38,219 bases of DNA from Parcubacteria group bacterium Gr01-1014_13 (GCA_007376295.1 VMGB01000001.1:144424-182642), one strand, 5' to 3'. Shown: positions 1 to 9,960, numbered from the stretch's first letter. Numbers and translations: made by a program. Notes: generated from the letters alone by a model not told the origin.

Positions 1-2
1 TT

Positions 3-215
3 TTGGGAATCATCTGTTGTCTCTTTGGTCTTGCTGTTGCTATTATTTCGGGTATTCTCGTTTGCAATTCTGTTCTTAATAGTAATCTACATGAAACCGG
101 ATTAGCTGGGACTGTTTCGACAGTTAGCGAGGTGATGCTGTGGTCAACTATCGCAATAGCCGATGTATATTTGGTTATAGTACCATCGCTTCGTTTAATT
201 CAAGATGAGCCTTAA
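3..215 (+). CDS. small membrane protein, possibly 5'-truncated by the window edge
   Basis: ORF with two hydrophobic stretches; start lies at the window edge. Confidence 0.4.
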   Translation: MGIICCLFGLAVAIISGILVCNSVLNSNLHETGLAGTVSTVSEVMLWSTIAIADVYLVIVPSLRLIQDEP

Positions 216-257
216 CGCTCCATGCGGCCCTCTCTGTAAAAAGGGGAGGTATTTTTT

Positions 258-2039
258 TTAAACCCTTTTAATATCTTCTATAGTTAACTGTAATTCTCTG
301 TTGCCATTCCATTCATTTACACCGATTGAATATACCATATCTATCTTATCTCCCGGTTTTAGACACTCTTTCCAATTTTCAGCGCAGCGATTTGCATCAC
401 CCAAGCCAAAACCAATAGTTTTTTTGATTAAATGTGAATTATGTTTAACCATCAAACGCAAATGTTTGCCGTCTTGGCCCACTGGCTCTATGGCTGTAAC
501 GGTTAGCGCCCGCGAAACATATTTTGGTTCTTCGTTTGCTTGTCCGAATGGTTCGAATTTTTGTAATAAATCATAAAGTTTCCAGTTCACTTCGTCTAGT
601 TCCACTTCAGCGTCTACAGTGATTTGCGGAGTTAAGTCCACGGTAGCGGTCTGTTCGGCCGCTTTGGCTATAAGTCTGGTTTTAAATTCTTCTAGTTTAC
701 CTTTGTCTGCCAAAGTAAAACCACAAGCTTGGGGATGGCCGCCGAATTTATAAAACATTTCCGGCATGCCTTGCATGGCCGCGATTAAACTAAACTCTTT
801 GATGCTTCTGCCTGAGCCGTTAATTTCTTTTTCAGTTTCACCCATGACAATGGCTGGTTTGTAGTAATCATCTTTTATTTTTCCAGAAATTAAACCCAAA
901 ATACCTGTAGGCCAATCTTTGCCAATGACAAATAAAACGGGGTTATCTTGTTGTTTGGTTTCTTTTATTTGTTTGCGCGCTTCACTCACATATTGTTCGG
1001 TAAGTTTTCGCCTGTCAACATTATTTTTATCCAATTGCGCGGCCAAATTTTCGGCTTCTTTTTCGTTCTGGGCCATCAGGAGAGCAAAGGCGGTATTAGC
1101 ATGATCCATGCGTCCGGCTGCATTTAGTCTTGGTATGACTTGAAAACTCATTGAGTATGAATCGTACGCTCCGCGTTTTGGTTGGCCATTTTCGTCCGCC
1201 AGACCGGAAACTATCAGAAGTTTTTTTAGACCAATATTTCTGGTTTTGTTAATTACGGTTAATCCGTATTTGGTAATAGTGCGTGATTCGCCTACCAAAG
1301 GAACCATATCACCAATAGAAGCGATGGCTGCCAGGTCAAGCATCCATTTTTCAAATCCTTCAAAGGTTTGTCCGTCCGGCAGAGAGTTATGCGAGCGAGA
1401 ATATTTTTTTAGTAATCCTTGCACGAGTTTAAAAGCTACCCCGCCACCACAGAGGCCTTTATCCGGGTAGGGTTCTCCCTTTACTAGTGGGTGGATAATA
1501 GCATCAGCCTTGGGAAGTTTGGCCGGAACGCTATGGTGATCAGTGACAATTACTTTTATTTTATATTTTTTTGCCAGAGCGATTTCCGGCGCGTTACTGA
1601 CGCCGCAGTCGCAAGTAATTATTAGATTTGTTTTTTGGCTATGCAAGAGTTCCACGGTGCGCGAATTTAATCCATAACCGTCGGTTTCGCGGTGGGGGAT
1701 AAACACGCCGACATTTTTTGCTCCCAATTTTCGTAGCGCGGTGATGATAATAGCTGAGGAGCAAACACCGTCAGCATCGTAGTCTCCATGCACCACAATA
1801 TTTTCGTCTTTAGCTATGGCTTTAAAAATAATATCCGTAGCTTTTTCCATGTCCTGAAATAAATACGGATCATGGATATCCTGCGAATAGTCCGGGTTTA
1901 AAAATTCATCAATTTGTTTTTGAGTGCGCAAATTTCTGTTCCAAAGCAATTGGGCTACAGCGCTTGGCAACTCAGGATGGGAATTAATAAATTCTAACGG
2001 CGGCGGGGATAGGACGTTCCATTTTTTTGGTGTAGTCAT
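258..2039 (-). CDS. recJ: single-stranded-DNA-specific exonuclease RecJ
   Basis: DHH motifs (VVHGDYDADGVCSSAI, TDHHSVP), GGHPQACGFT DHHA1 motif, full length. Confidence 0.95.
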   Translation of the reverse strand: MTTPKKWNVLSPPPLEFINSHPELPSAVAQLLWNRNLRTQKQIDEFLNPDYSQDIHDPYLFQDMEKATDIIFKAIAKDENIVVHGDYDADGVCSSAIIITALRKLGAKNVGVFIPHRETDGYGLNSRTVELLHSQKTNLIITCDCGVSNAPEIALAKKYKIKVIVTDHHSVPAKLPKADAIIHPLVKGEPYPDKGLCGGGVAFKLVQGLLKKYSRSHNSLPDGQTFEGFEKWMLDLAAIASIGDMVPLVGESRTITKYGLTVINKTRNIGLKKLLIVSGLADENGQPKRGAYDSYSMSFQVIPRLNAAGRMDHANTAFALLMAQNEKEAENLAAQLDKNNVDRRKLTEQYVSEARKQIKETKQQDNPVLFVIGKDWPTGILGLISGKIKDDYYKPAIVMGETEKEINGSGRSIKEFSLIAAMQGMPEMFYKFGGHPQACGFTLADKGKLEEFKTRLIAKAAEQTATVDLTPQITVDAEVELDEVNWKLYDLLQKFEPFGQANEEPKYVSRALTVTAIEPVGQDGKHLRLMVKHNSHLIKKTIGFGLGDANRCAENWKECLKPGDKIDMVYSIGVNEWNGNRELQLTIEDIKRV

Positions 2040-2040
2040 A

Positions 2041-2445
2041 TTACCTATATTCTTTCTTATCCTGGAAGCTTCTTAGCGTAATTTTTTTAAAATCCCAATA
2101 TGAATCCGCCAGAAACAGGGTGAAAACAATAAATAAAATATTAATTGTTAAATACTCCCTTACAGAAATAGGTGAGCTGAAATTGGTAAATAGAATAATA
2201 CCTAGCACAATCCAATAAATTAGAGTTTTGCCCGTTAATTTTCTTCTTTCAGAAATATTTATTTTGCTTCTCATTTCCCAAATGTAGGCAAAATATAAAA
2301 CCACTAAAGGCCCCGCTGTGTACCACTCAAAATTATGCGGGTCTTCGCCAAAATAAGACAGGCCGTGAAAAACCAGGCTGGTAATAATAAGTAGAGCAAA
2401 GAAAAGAAAGACGATATCTAATTGGTATTTACGGAGGACAAGCAT
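2041..2445 (-). CDS. small integral membrane protein, unknown function
   Basis: ORF with several hydrophobic segments; adjacent to recJ start (operon-like). Confidence 0.6.
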   Translation of the reverse strand: MLVLRKYQLDIVFLFFALLIITSLVFHGLSYFGEDPHNFEWYTAGPLVVLYFAYIWEMRSKINISERRKLTGKTLIYWIVLGIILFTNFSSPISVREYLTINILFIVFTLFLADSYWDFKKITLRSFQDKKEYR

Positions 2446-2447
2446 AT

Positions 2448-2543
2448 TTATTGTAAAGCCGGCAGGAAACTAAAAGCTACCATTGCAAAAATACCGATTA
2501 TAGAAACCACAACCCAAAGTTTTTTTATAGTTCTTTGTTTCAC
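2448..2543 (-). CDS. 31-aa single-TM microprotein (VKQRTIKKLWVVVSIIGIFAMVAFSFLPALQ)
   Basis: GTG-start ORF read by eye on the minus strand between lepA and the 2041-2445 gene; basic N-terminus plus one hydrophobic helix; 3 nt from the next start; below the supplied ORF length cutoff. Confidence 0.55.
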   Translation of the reverse strand: MKQRTIKKLWVVVSIIGIFAMVAFSFLPALQ

Positions 2544-2553
2544 ACTATTTAAT

Positions 2554-4359
2554 TTATCTTTTTAAAACTGCCAAATAAGTTTCTGGTGGAATATCTATTT
2601 TTCCGTGCGATAACATGCGTTTTTTACCTTTTTTCTGTTTCTGCAATAATTTTTGTTTACGGGTATAGTCACCACCGCTCATAGTTTCAATCACATCTTT
2701 ACGCAGAGGAGACAATCGGTCCGAGGCGATTATTTTTCCTCCTATTGCCGCCTGAATTTTTAACACAAACTGTTGTCTTGGCAAAGATTCTTTTAGAGAT
2801 TCAACTATCTTTTTCCCGGTTTTATAGGCATGATCCTCCCAAACCAAGGTAGATAGGGCTTCTACTTTTTCTTCAGCCACCATTATATCTAATCTTACCA
2901 CTTGGGTAGGCTGATAATCCATAAATTCGTAATTCATGGAAGCATAGCCCGAGGTAACGGTTTTTAGTTTATCATAAAAGTCAGTAACAAGCGAGGCAAG
3001 CGGAATTTCGTAATGCAGCATGGCGCGTTGGTCGGTATCTGTGCTTAAATATTCCGTATTAATATATTTTCCTTTGCGTTCGGATACTAGCCCCATAACA
3101 TTGCCCACAAAACTTTTCGGAGCGATGACATCCAATTTCATCCATGGTTCCAAAATTTGTTCCAAGTGGTTTTGGTCGGGCATTTCTTGCGGGCTGTGGA
3201 TAGTTTTTTCTTTATGGGATGTATCCATAACCCTGTAGGCAACGCTCGGCACAGTGATAATAATTTCCAAATTGTATTCGCGTTGTAATCTTTCTTGAAA
3301 AATATCTAGATGCAATAATCCTAAAAATCCGCAGCGAAAACCAAAACCTAGAGCCAGAGAATGTTCTGGTTCGTAGAAAAGAGAAGCATCATTTAATTTT
3401 AGTTTATCAATGGCATCACGCAGTACCTGGTAGTCGTCACCTTCTTTTGGAAATATACCAGCATAAACCATCGGTTTTACTTCTTTATATCCCGGCAGAG
3501 CTGGGGTGTGGATATCTTTTTCTTCTTCATCTTTGGTAAAGGTGGTAATGGTGTCACCAACGCGACAGTCTTTTAAGTCTTTTAATCCTGTAACCACATA
3601 ACCAATTTCGCCATTATACAATTTTGGAGTGGATTGAAATTTTGGTTTGTAGTAGCCGACCTCTAGAATTTCTGCCGGCGTGCGCGTGCCGAGTAAAAAT
3701 ATTTTATCTCCCTTTTTTAATTCCCCATCTACAATTCTTACCGATGCGATAACACCTTTGTAGTCATTATACATGGAGTCAAAAATCAAGGCGCGGGTGG
3801 GTTGGGCGCTGGTGTCGGGTGGGGGAGTTAGCCGGTCAATAATTGCTTTTAAAATTTCTTCTACGCCCTGCCCGGTTTTACCCGAGGCTAAAATAATATC
3901 TTCCGGTTTGCAGCCCAGTAAATGTATAATTTCCGCCTTTGTTTTTTCTATATTAGCCGCCGGCATGTCTATTTTATTTATCACCGGAATGATAGTCAGA
4001 TTTTGTTCAATCGCCAGATACAAGTTACCAATAGTTTGCGCCTGCACTCCTTGGCTAGCATCCACCAAAAGTATTGCGCCTTCTACCGCAGCCAGAGACC
4101 GGGAAACTTCATAATTAAAATCTACATGACCAGGAGTATCAATAAGGTTTAAAATATATTCTTTGTAGTTCATGCGTACCGGAGTCAGCTTAATGGTAAT
4201 ACCACGCTCGCGTTCCAAATCCATAGAATCTAAAAGCTGATCCTGCATGTTTCGTTTTTCTACCGTGCCAGTAAATTCTAAAAGACGATCGGCCATGGTA
4301 CTTTTGCCATGATCGATGTGAGCAATGATACAAAAATTTCGGATATTGTTGGTTGACAT
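2554..4359 (-). CDS. lepA: elongation factor 4 (LepA)
   Basis: N-terminal IRNFCIIAHIDHGKSTMADRLLE, DTPGHVDF, NKIDMP, typical LepA C-terminus KKGKKRM. Confidence 0.97.
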   Translation of the reverse strand: MSTNNIRNFCIIAHIDHGKSTMADRLLEFTGTVEKRNMQDQLLDSMDLERERGITIKLTPVRMNYKEYILNLIDTPGHVDFNYEVSRSLAAVEGAILLVDASQGVQAQTIGNLYLAIEQNLTIIPVINKIDMPAANIEKTKAEIIHLLGCKPEDIILASGKTGQGVEEILKAIIDRLTPPPDTSAQPTRALIFDSMYNDYKGVIASVRIVDGELKKGDKIFLLGTRTPAEILEVGYYKPKFQSTPKLYNGEIGYVVTGLKDLKDCRVGDTITTFTKDEEEKDIHTPALPGYKEVKPMVYAGIFPKEGDDYQVLRDAIDKLKLNDASLFYEPEHSLALGFGFRCGFLGLLHLDIFQERLQREYNLEIIITVPSVAYRVMDTSHKEKTIHSPQEMPDQNHLEQILEPWMKLDVIAPKSFVGNVMGLVSERKGKYINTEYLSTDTDQRAMLHYEIPLASLVTDFYDKLKTVTSGYASMNYEFMDYQPTQVVRLDIMVAEEKVEALSTLVWEDHAYKTGKKIVESLKESLPRQQFVLKIQAAIGGKIIASDRLSPLRKDVIETMSGGDYTRKQKLLQKQKKGKKRMLSHGKIDIPPETYLAVLKR

Positions 4360-4409
4360 TGGGAAAAAATTACAGTAGTATTTTGTTTAGACCTAAAAGG
4401 AGGTTTGTC

Positions 4410-4871
4410 ATGAAGGTATCGAAAATTTTTCTGCTTCCTTTTTCTTTTCTTATCGCTTTAGCCATTGCTTTTGGTGTTGCCTTTTGTACCACTCGATGGA
4501 GTTGGCGGCAAGAGGATCTTCAAAAGAAACTTGTGGCCGGAGAAAATTCGGTTTATTTGTTTGATGAATCTTCTGGTATGCTTGCGCACGCTTGGAAAGG
4601 TGCTGGAGGATATGGCCCTAGCCTGAGTTGGGTTTTTCCCAGTCGTGCTAGCAAAGGCAAGACCATGGCAGTCGAACGGATGGAAAGCCAGCGTATGGCT
4701 CCAGTTTATCTCTTTGATCCAGGTATGGGTATTTGTGTGATTGGATATAGACACCGTGACGGAATGCAATTTTGGCCTGTTCCTTGTGCCGATGTAAAGG
4801 ATAAGCTAGATCCATCGGTTCGAGAACAGGTAGAGGCACAACTCAAGAAGTTTCCGTCGGAGTGTCCGTGA
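4410..4871 (+). CDS. hypothetical protein with N-terminal signal/TM segment
   Basis: ATG at 4410 preceded by AAAAGGAGG; hydrophobic N-terminus. Confidence 0.6.
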   Translation: MKVSKIFLLPFSFLIALAIAFGVAFCTTRWSWRQEDLQKKLVAGENSVYLFDESSGMLAHAWKGAGGYGPSLSWVFPSRASKGKTMAVERMESQRMAPVYLFDPGMGICVIGYRHRDGMQFWPVPCADVKDKLDPSVREQVEAQLKKFPSECP

Positions 4872-4900
4872 GCGCCTTAGTTAAAAGAGGGAGGCGCCAA

Positions 4901-5377
4901 ATGGTTCGTTCTTCACACATCATCGATCTTGATGCCGATGCGTGTGTTCCTGATTTTATTTGGTCAGATGCTTGCCCAAAGGATCATCCATCACGGCAGA
5001 TCTCAGTCGCCCGGCATCGACGAATTGGTAGGCTGGCTTGGGATCCAAGTAAGCTGTGGCTATACCGTGCCATAAAGCAAACTGATTCTAACCCCATTTA
5101 TGGTCACCATTTGTGGGACAGAGATCTTGTATATCGGCATGTCCTAAACGCTAATGTTTTGGACTATTTACTCACTCATCAAGAGCTCATTCCACCAGAG
5201 TGGAAAAACTACGAAGTTTATTTTTGGGGGACAACGTATAAAGATTGTAACACCCCGCCCCGCTTCCAAGTTCGTTACGTTACTTGGGATTGGGAACTTG
5301 ATGAATGGCAATCATGGTCCAGAGGGTTAAATTCTTTCTGGAATAACAATATGCCTGCCGCGATCCTCGATTTCTAA
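4901..5377 (+). CDS. hypothetical protein
   Basis: ATG at 4901 preceded by AGAGGGAGG; in frame with supplied ORF 4862-5377; terminator downstream. Confidence 0.6.
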   Translation: MVRSSHIIDLDADACVPDFIWSDACPKDHPSRQISVARHRRIGRLAWDPSKLWLYRAIKQTDSNPIYGHHLWDRDLVYRHVLNANVLDYLLTHQELIPPEWKNYEVYFWGTTYKDCNTPPRFQVRYVTWDWELDEWQSWSRGLNSFWNNNMPAAILDF

Positions 5378-5384
5378 GACCTCA

Positions 5385-5422
5385 TTTTCCGCCCTCCCTT
5401 TCATTAGGAGAGGGTTTTTTAT
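5385..5422 (+). terminator. putative intrinsic terminator
   Basis: CGCCCTCCCTTTCATTAGGAGAGGGTTTTTTATT. Confidence 0.6.
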
Positions 5423-7035
5423 TCGTTATTACTAATAGCTTCAGTAACCGGCAAATTTTTGGTCTGCAACCAGCGGCGCGTCAAACTATTTTTGATCTGC
5501 ACCAGTTCTGGTACCTTCAAAAGGTAACATATTAGTAGATAAATTGCCAGACCAATCACGCTAGCTACCAAGCCTTGTCCAAGGATGCCAAAAAAGCGGG
5601 TTTGGTCGAAGATTTCAGCCAGCGGATATTTAACAAATTGTATAGCCAAAGCCATGGGGATAGCGGCCAAGATAATGCGAAGGAAAGAAGAAAATATTTT
5701 TTCGCCATCAATTTTTCCTAGAGTAGTTCGTAATACAAAAGCTAAAATAACAAAATTTAAAATAGATCCGATAGAAAATGCCAAAGCCAAACCAGCCACG
5801 CCCAGCGGCTTCATCATTATTAAAGCGGCGATAATACTAACCAATTCGGAAATAACTCCAACAACAAACGGAGTTTTAGTGTTGGCCATAGCGTAGAAAG
5901 CGCGGGCAACTACCGGGATCAATGCTTGGGCGAACAAACTAAGGGCAAATAGAGCTAGAGCGTCAGCCGTATTTATTGTAGCGGTCCAGTCAAATTTTCC
6001 TGTGCCAAGCACTACACGCACAACCTGAGCTCGCAGTAGTACGAGTATAATGGAAAGAGGAATGATTAGAAATAAAATTTGGCGAATGGTGGATGATAAA
6101 TTTTTTATAAATTCTTCAATATTATTTTGCGATGCAGCCATCGATAGTACTGGAAATACTGCGAGCGCGAAGGGGATACCAATAACTCCAATAGGTACGG
6201 CTTGTAAATTGTTAGCAAAATTAAAAATAGCTACACTGCCTGCAGGGAGTAGGGAAGCGAGTATAGTAATGATAACTAAGTTTAATTGGCTAATTGCCAA
6301 TCCCATGGTGCGTGGGATCATTAATTTGCCAATCGATTTGGTTTCTTTGTCTTTCCAGTTTAAATACCAACGCCAGCGATAGCCATTAGCATAAGCGCTG
6401 TATGTTTGTAAGCTAAAATGTAAAAATGCGCCAAGCACAACACCCCAAGCCAAGCCGTTTATGCCCCAAAGTGGTACTAATACTGTAGCCCCGATAATAA
6501 TTCCCACATTATAAAATATCGGAGCGAGGGAATAGAGAAAAAAAGTACGCAGAGATTGCAATACGCCGCCGATAACCATAGATAGGCCGAGCAGGAAAGT
6601 GGATCCAAACATTATTCTGGTAAAATTAATTACCAATTGTTTGGATGTTTCGCTAAATCCAGGAGCAATCAGCGGAGCTAGGGCTGGAGTGAAAATTATA
6701 CCCAAAATACTTAAAATCGCCAGTGAAATAGCGGTAATATTTAAAACATTATTAGCTAGTTTCCAAGCTGGAGATTTACTTTCGCCCGAATAAAATAATT
6801 TTGTGAAAGCGGGGATAAAAGCAGCGCTTAGCGCCCCAACAATTAACAAATTGTAAACTAAATCTGGGATTTTAAATGCCGCATAGTAGGCATCCATGAT
6901 TGGGCCAGCGCCAAAGTTATGGGCAAAAATACGGTCGCGCAGTAGTCCCACCAGCCTACTTACCAAAGTGGCGCCGGAAATAATAATGGCTGCGCCCGTA
7001 ATTGATTTGGATTGACCGCTAAGAATTTTTAACAT
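5419..7035 (-). CDS. murJ: lipid II flippase MurJ (MviN family)
   Basis: ITGAAIIISGATLVSRLVGLLRDRIFAHNFGAG and multi-TM organisation typical of MviN/MurJ. Confidence 0.93.
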   Translation of the reverse strand: MLKILSGQSKSITGAAIIISGATLVSRLVGLLRDRIFAHNFGAGPIMDAYYAAFKIPDLVYNLLIVGALSAAFIPAFTKLFYSGESKSPAWKLANNVLNITAISLAILSILGIIFTPALAPLIAPGFSETSKQLVINFTRIMFGSTFLLGLSMVIGGVLQSLRTFFLYSLAPIFYNVGIIIGATVLVPLWGINGLAWGVVLGAFLHFSLQTYSAYANGYRWRWYLNWKDKETKSIGKLMIPRTMGLAISQLNLVIITILASLLPAGSVAIFNFANNLQAVPIGVIGIPFALAVFPVLSMAASQNNIEEFIKNLSSTIRQILFLIIPLSIILVLLRAQVVRVVLGTGKFDWTATINTADALALFALSLFAQALIPVVARAFYAMANTKTPFVVGVISELVSIIAALIMMKPLGVAGLALAFSIGSILNFVILAFVLRTTLGKIDGEKIFSSFLRIILAAIPMALAIQFVKYPLAEIFDQTRFFGILGQGLVASVIGLAIYLLICYLLKVPELVQIKNSLTRRWLQTKNLPVTEAISNNE

Positions 7036-7112
7036 AATTATAATTACTAGGGTTGAGCAAAGAAGAAAATTATTTTTCTTCTTTCGAAGCCCGACGTAAT
7101 TTCAAGCTTTGC

Positions 7113-7802
7113 TTATTCTGCCGTTGGATTAATGTTTGTACTTAAATTAACTGTCAGTACTACATAATCAGTGCCAGGTTTTATCTCTTCATTTCCTTCT
7201 ACATATATGGAGCCGGTAATACTATCTTTGCTAAAGGAAAATTGCCGTACAGCCCTGCCTTCGCTTTCCACATCTATTTTGTAATCATTTTTGCTTAATT
7301 CAGTTTTGTAATAATTTATTATAAACGAAGGTTCGGCATCAAGATCACTCCATTCTACTTGCACAGTATCCCGGTGGTCGCTCACTGGAGCGCTGATTAT
7401 GCTCCATAAATTTTTTACGGAAGCAATTTTGTCCGTATCATTTGTATTTTGTTCGTTTTTATTTAGAGTAAGAAAAAGCGGCGACAAAATTATTTTCGGG
7501 AAGAAGGCGGCAATTTCTATGCCTCGGTTTTTGTATTTCCCGGACACAAAAGTTATTTTTTCAATGTTATCTTGATCATATACAGGTATATCGTTGGGGA
7601 AATTGTCCGGCAGTTTTTTTAATGTTTGCGGGCCGCTACCTAAAGCTACGCGCATGAAGATGATAATGCCGATAATAAGTAAAACCAAACAACCGCACCC
7701 AGTAAGACAGGTGCGTTTTATAGTGGAAAAGGCGGAATATTTTTTGGTCAGTTCTCCAATTGGCGGTTCGACTATTTCAACATTATTTATATTTCGTCGC
7801 AT
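7113..7802 (-). CDS. membrane-anchored hypothetical protein
   Basis: In-frame ATG at 7802 (MRRNINNVEI); one TM segment (GCGCLVLLIIGIIIFMRVAL) followed by a soluble domain. Confidence 0.55.
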   Translation of the reverse strand: MRRNINNVEIVEPPIGELTKKYSAFSTIKRTCLTGCGCLVLLIIGIIIFMRVALGSGPQTLKKLPDNFPNDIPVYDQDNIEKITFVSGKYKNRGIEIAAFFPKIILSPLFLTLNKNEQNTNDTDKIASVKNLWSIISAPVSDHRDTVQVEWSDLDAEPSFIINYYKTELSKNDYKIDVESEGRAVRQFSFSKDSITGSIYVEGNEEIKPGTDYVVLTVNLSTNINPTAE

Positions 7803-7913
7803 AAAATATATGTGAAAGTATTGTAACAGAAAATCCTGTTTTTGTGAATTGCTCGCAGGCATATTTTTTGGTATACTTCATATAAATAACCGTAAGATAT
7901 TTTTTCGCTAAAT

Positions 7914-9269
7914 ATGCAAATTACTTTTTATGGTGCCGCCGGAGAGGTTACTGGTTCGTGCAATATGTTTACGGTAGGCAAGAAAAAATTTCTGGTGGAC
8001 TGCGGCATGTTTCAGGGAAGTCAATTTAATGAAGACAAAAACAGAGATCCGCTCGGTTTTGACCCAGCCGAACTTTCTGGAGTGATAGTCACGCACGCGC
8101 ATTTGGATCATGTGGGTCGTTTGCCGTTGCTAGTAAAAAATGGTTATAACGGACATTTTTATGCTACGCCTCCTACAGTCGAACTAACGGAACTCATTTT
8201 GGACGATGCCCTGCATATTATGCTGTATAACCAGCGTAAACTTGGTACGCCGATTTTGTATGACAGCACTGACATTGCTAAAGTCATGGAGCGATTCAAG
8301 AGCGTAGGTTACCGAAAAAAGTTTTCGCTTACTCCAGAGGTTAGTTTTACTTTTTATGATGCGGGACATATTTTTGGATCCGCTTTTGTCGAAGTAGAAG
8401 CTGAAGGCAAACGAATAGTTTTCTCCGGTGATATTGGGAATATAAATGTGCCGATTTTGCGAGATACCGATACTTTGCCCGGGGATGTAGATCTTTTGGT
8501 CTGTGAATCAACTTATGGCGACCGTCTGCATGAAACATTATTTCGCCGCCAGGAAATTTTGGAAAATTTAATTACTAGCGCCATTGGCCGGGGTGGCACA
8601 CTTATGATCCCGTCTTTTTCTTTAGAACGAACACAGGAGTTGATTTATGATTTAAATGATTTAGTAGACCGCAAACATCTGTTGCCGCGGGTGCCGATTT
8701 TTTTGGACAGCCCTTTGGCAATAAAAGCGACCAAAATTTATTTAAAATATCCGGAGTATTACGATAAAGAAGCTGAAGTGTTGTTTAAAAACGGCGATAA
8801 ATTATTTGATTTTCCTGGACTAGTGATGACGGAAACAAAAGAGGAATCAAAAAAAATAAATCAGATGCCGGGAATAAAAATAATTATTGCTGGCGCAGGT
8901 ATGATGAACGGCGGCCGCATTGTACATCACGCTATGCGTTATCTCTCCGACGAAAGAAATACTTTGCTCATAGTCGGTTATCAAGCCCAAAATACTTTGG
9001 GCAGACAAATTTTGAATGGCCAGTCGCCGGTAGAAATAATGGGGGAGAGAATTCCTGTACGTTGTCATGTCAAAGCTATCGGCGCATTATCGGCCCATGG
9101 CGATCAAAATAAATTGCTTGATTGGATAGGTGGAGGAACTTCCGTGCCTAAAAAAGTTTTACTTACTCATGGCGAGCCGGCCGCATCTGAAGCGCTAGCG
9201 AAAAGATTGGTAGGGGATTTAGGTGTTCAGGCTACGGCGACCAGTTTTGGAATGGAAGTAGATGTATAA
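7914..9269 (+). CDS. MBL-fold beta-CASP RNA-processing exonuclease
   Basis: THAHLDHVGRLP metallo-beta-lactamase motif, SGDIGN, ESTYGDR, GALSAHGDQ. Confidence 0.92.
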   Translation: MQITFYGAAGEVTGSCNMFTVGKKKFLVDCGMFQGSQFNEDKNRDPLGFDPAELSGVIVTHAHLDHVGRLPLLVKNGYNGHFYATPPTVELTELILDDALHIMLYNQRKLGTPILYDSTDIAKVMERFKSVGYRKKFSLTPEVSFTFYDAGHIFGSAFVEVEAEGKRIVFSGDIGNINVPILRDTDTLPGDVDLLVCESTYGDRLHETLFRRQEILENLITSAIGRGGTLMIPSFSLERTQELIYDLNDLVDRKHLLPRVPIFLDSPLAIKATKIYLKYPEYYDKEAEVLFKNGDKLFDFPGLVMTETKEESKKINQMPGIKIIIAGAGMMNGGRIVHHAMRYLSDERNTLLIVGYQAQNTLGRQILNGQSPVEIMGERIPVRCHVKAIGALSAHGDQNKLLDWIGGGTSVPKKVLLTHGEPAASEALAKRLVGDLGVQATATSFGMEVDV

Positions 9270-9273
9270 AAAA

Positions 9274-9290
9274 ATCACCTTTTTAGGTGA
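9274..9290 (-). terminator. putative intrinsic terminator for the 9317-9505 minus gene
   Basis: TCACCT-tttt-AGGTGA hairpin followed on the minus strand by a T tract. Confidence 0.6.
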
Positions 9291-9316
9291 CTGCCAGACT
9301 ACTGTTGTGCAAATGG

Positions 9317-9505
9317 TTAGAAGTTTTTGTGCGACTTTCCTTCGAAACTATCGATGTGGTCTTCAAGCTCATTGTCGAGCTCTGTTGGCTCGTTTCCTAC
9401 CTGTTTGGTGGTAGGAGATGAACCAGTCGCCAGGATTGTTCCTAGAAAAACCCCGCTCACCCCAACAATACAGAAAATTACACAAAAGACATTGAAAAAC
9501 GTCAT
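9317..9505 (-). CDS. small single-TM protein
   Basis: AGGAGG upstream on the minus strand, TTGACA-N17-TATCCT promoter, hydrophobic N-terminus. Confidence 0.6.
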   Translation of the reverse strand: MTFFNVFCVIFCIVGVSGVFLGTILATGSSPTTKQVGNEPTELDNELEDHIDSFEGKSHKNF

Positions 9506-9551
9506 CTTTTTTTCGAATTCCTCCTAACTTCAGGATACTCCAATTTTGCTG

Positions 9552-9572
9552 TTTTGTCAATGTTTGACAAAA
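9552..9572. promoter_or_regulatory. divergent promoter region; both -35 boxes inside a perfect 9-bp-arm palindrome
   Basis: TTTTGTCAA tgt TTGACAAAA; each arm carries a TTGACA -35. Confidence 0.65.
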
Positions 9573-9630
9573 GAATTTTTTAAATTACAATACCTATCGC
9601 TCTTTCTTTTTCTCAACACAGGAGGTCACA

Positions 9631-9960
9631 ATGCGCGCTGTATTTGTCTTGATTTTTTCGATTATTTGCTTCTCTGTTGCTTGCGAACCGGCTACATATA
9701 CGGTGAGCGCACCGGTCGCACCTGGTCCTACAGTTTACGTCTTGACGTATCCCGATGGCGGTTGTTGGGCCGATGACGTATGGTACGGCGTTTGTCCGTG
9801 GAACATGGGTCCGAACTACGGATACTATGGTTGGTATGGTGGGCAGTTCGTCTATCGCCGAGATTATGTTTGGCCCCGAGTTCGCCGAAACTATCCGCCT
9901 CCGCGTTCGTGGCATCCACGGCCGCCCGTGCGCCGCGACCATCGTCGGCATCGTCGCTAG
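9631..9960 (+). CDS. putative lipoprotein, Tyr/Trp/Gly-rich with an Arg/His/Pro-rich tail
   Basis: ACAGGAGG SD; signal peptide ending in Cys (FSVAC); low-complexity C-terminus. Confidence 0.6.
   Translation: MRAVFVLIFSIICFSVACEPATYTVSAPVAPGPTVYVLTYPDGGCWADDVWYGVCPWNMGPNYGYYGWYGGQFVYRRDYVWPRVRRNYPPPRSWHPRPPVRRDHRRHRR

Noticed and set aside
301-1470. Plus-strand ORFs inside recJ (and similar antisense ORFs across murJ, lepA, Clp-like, dnaB, alaS, etc.)
   Set aside because: Shadow ORFs on the antisense of clear coding genes without SD, motif or plausible composition.
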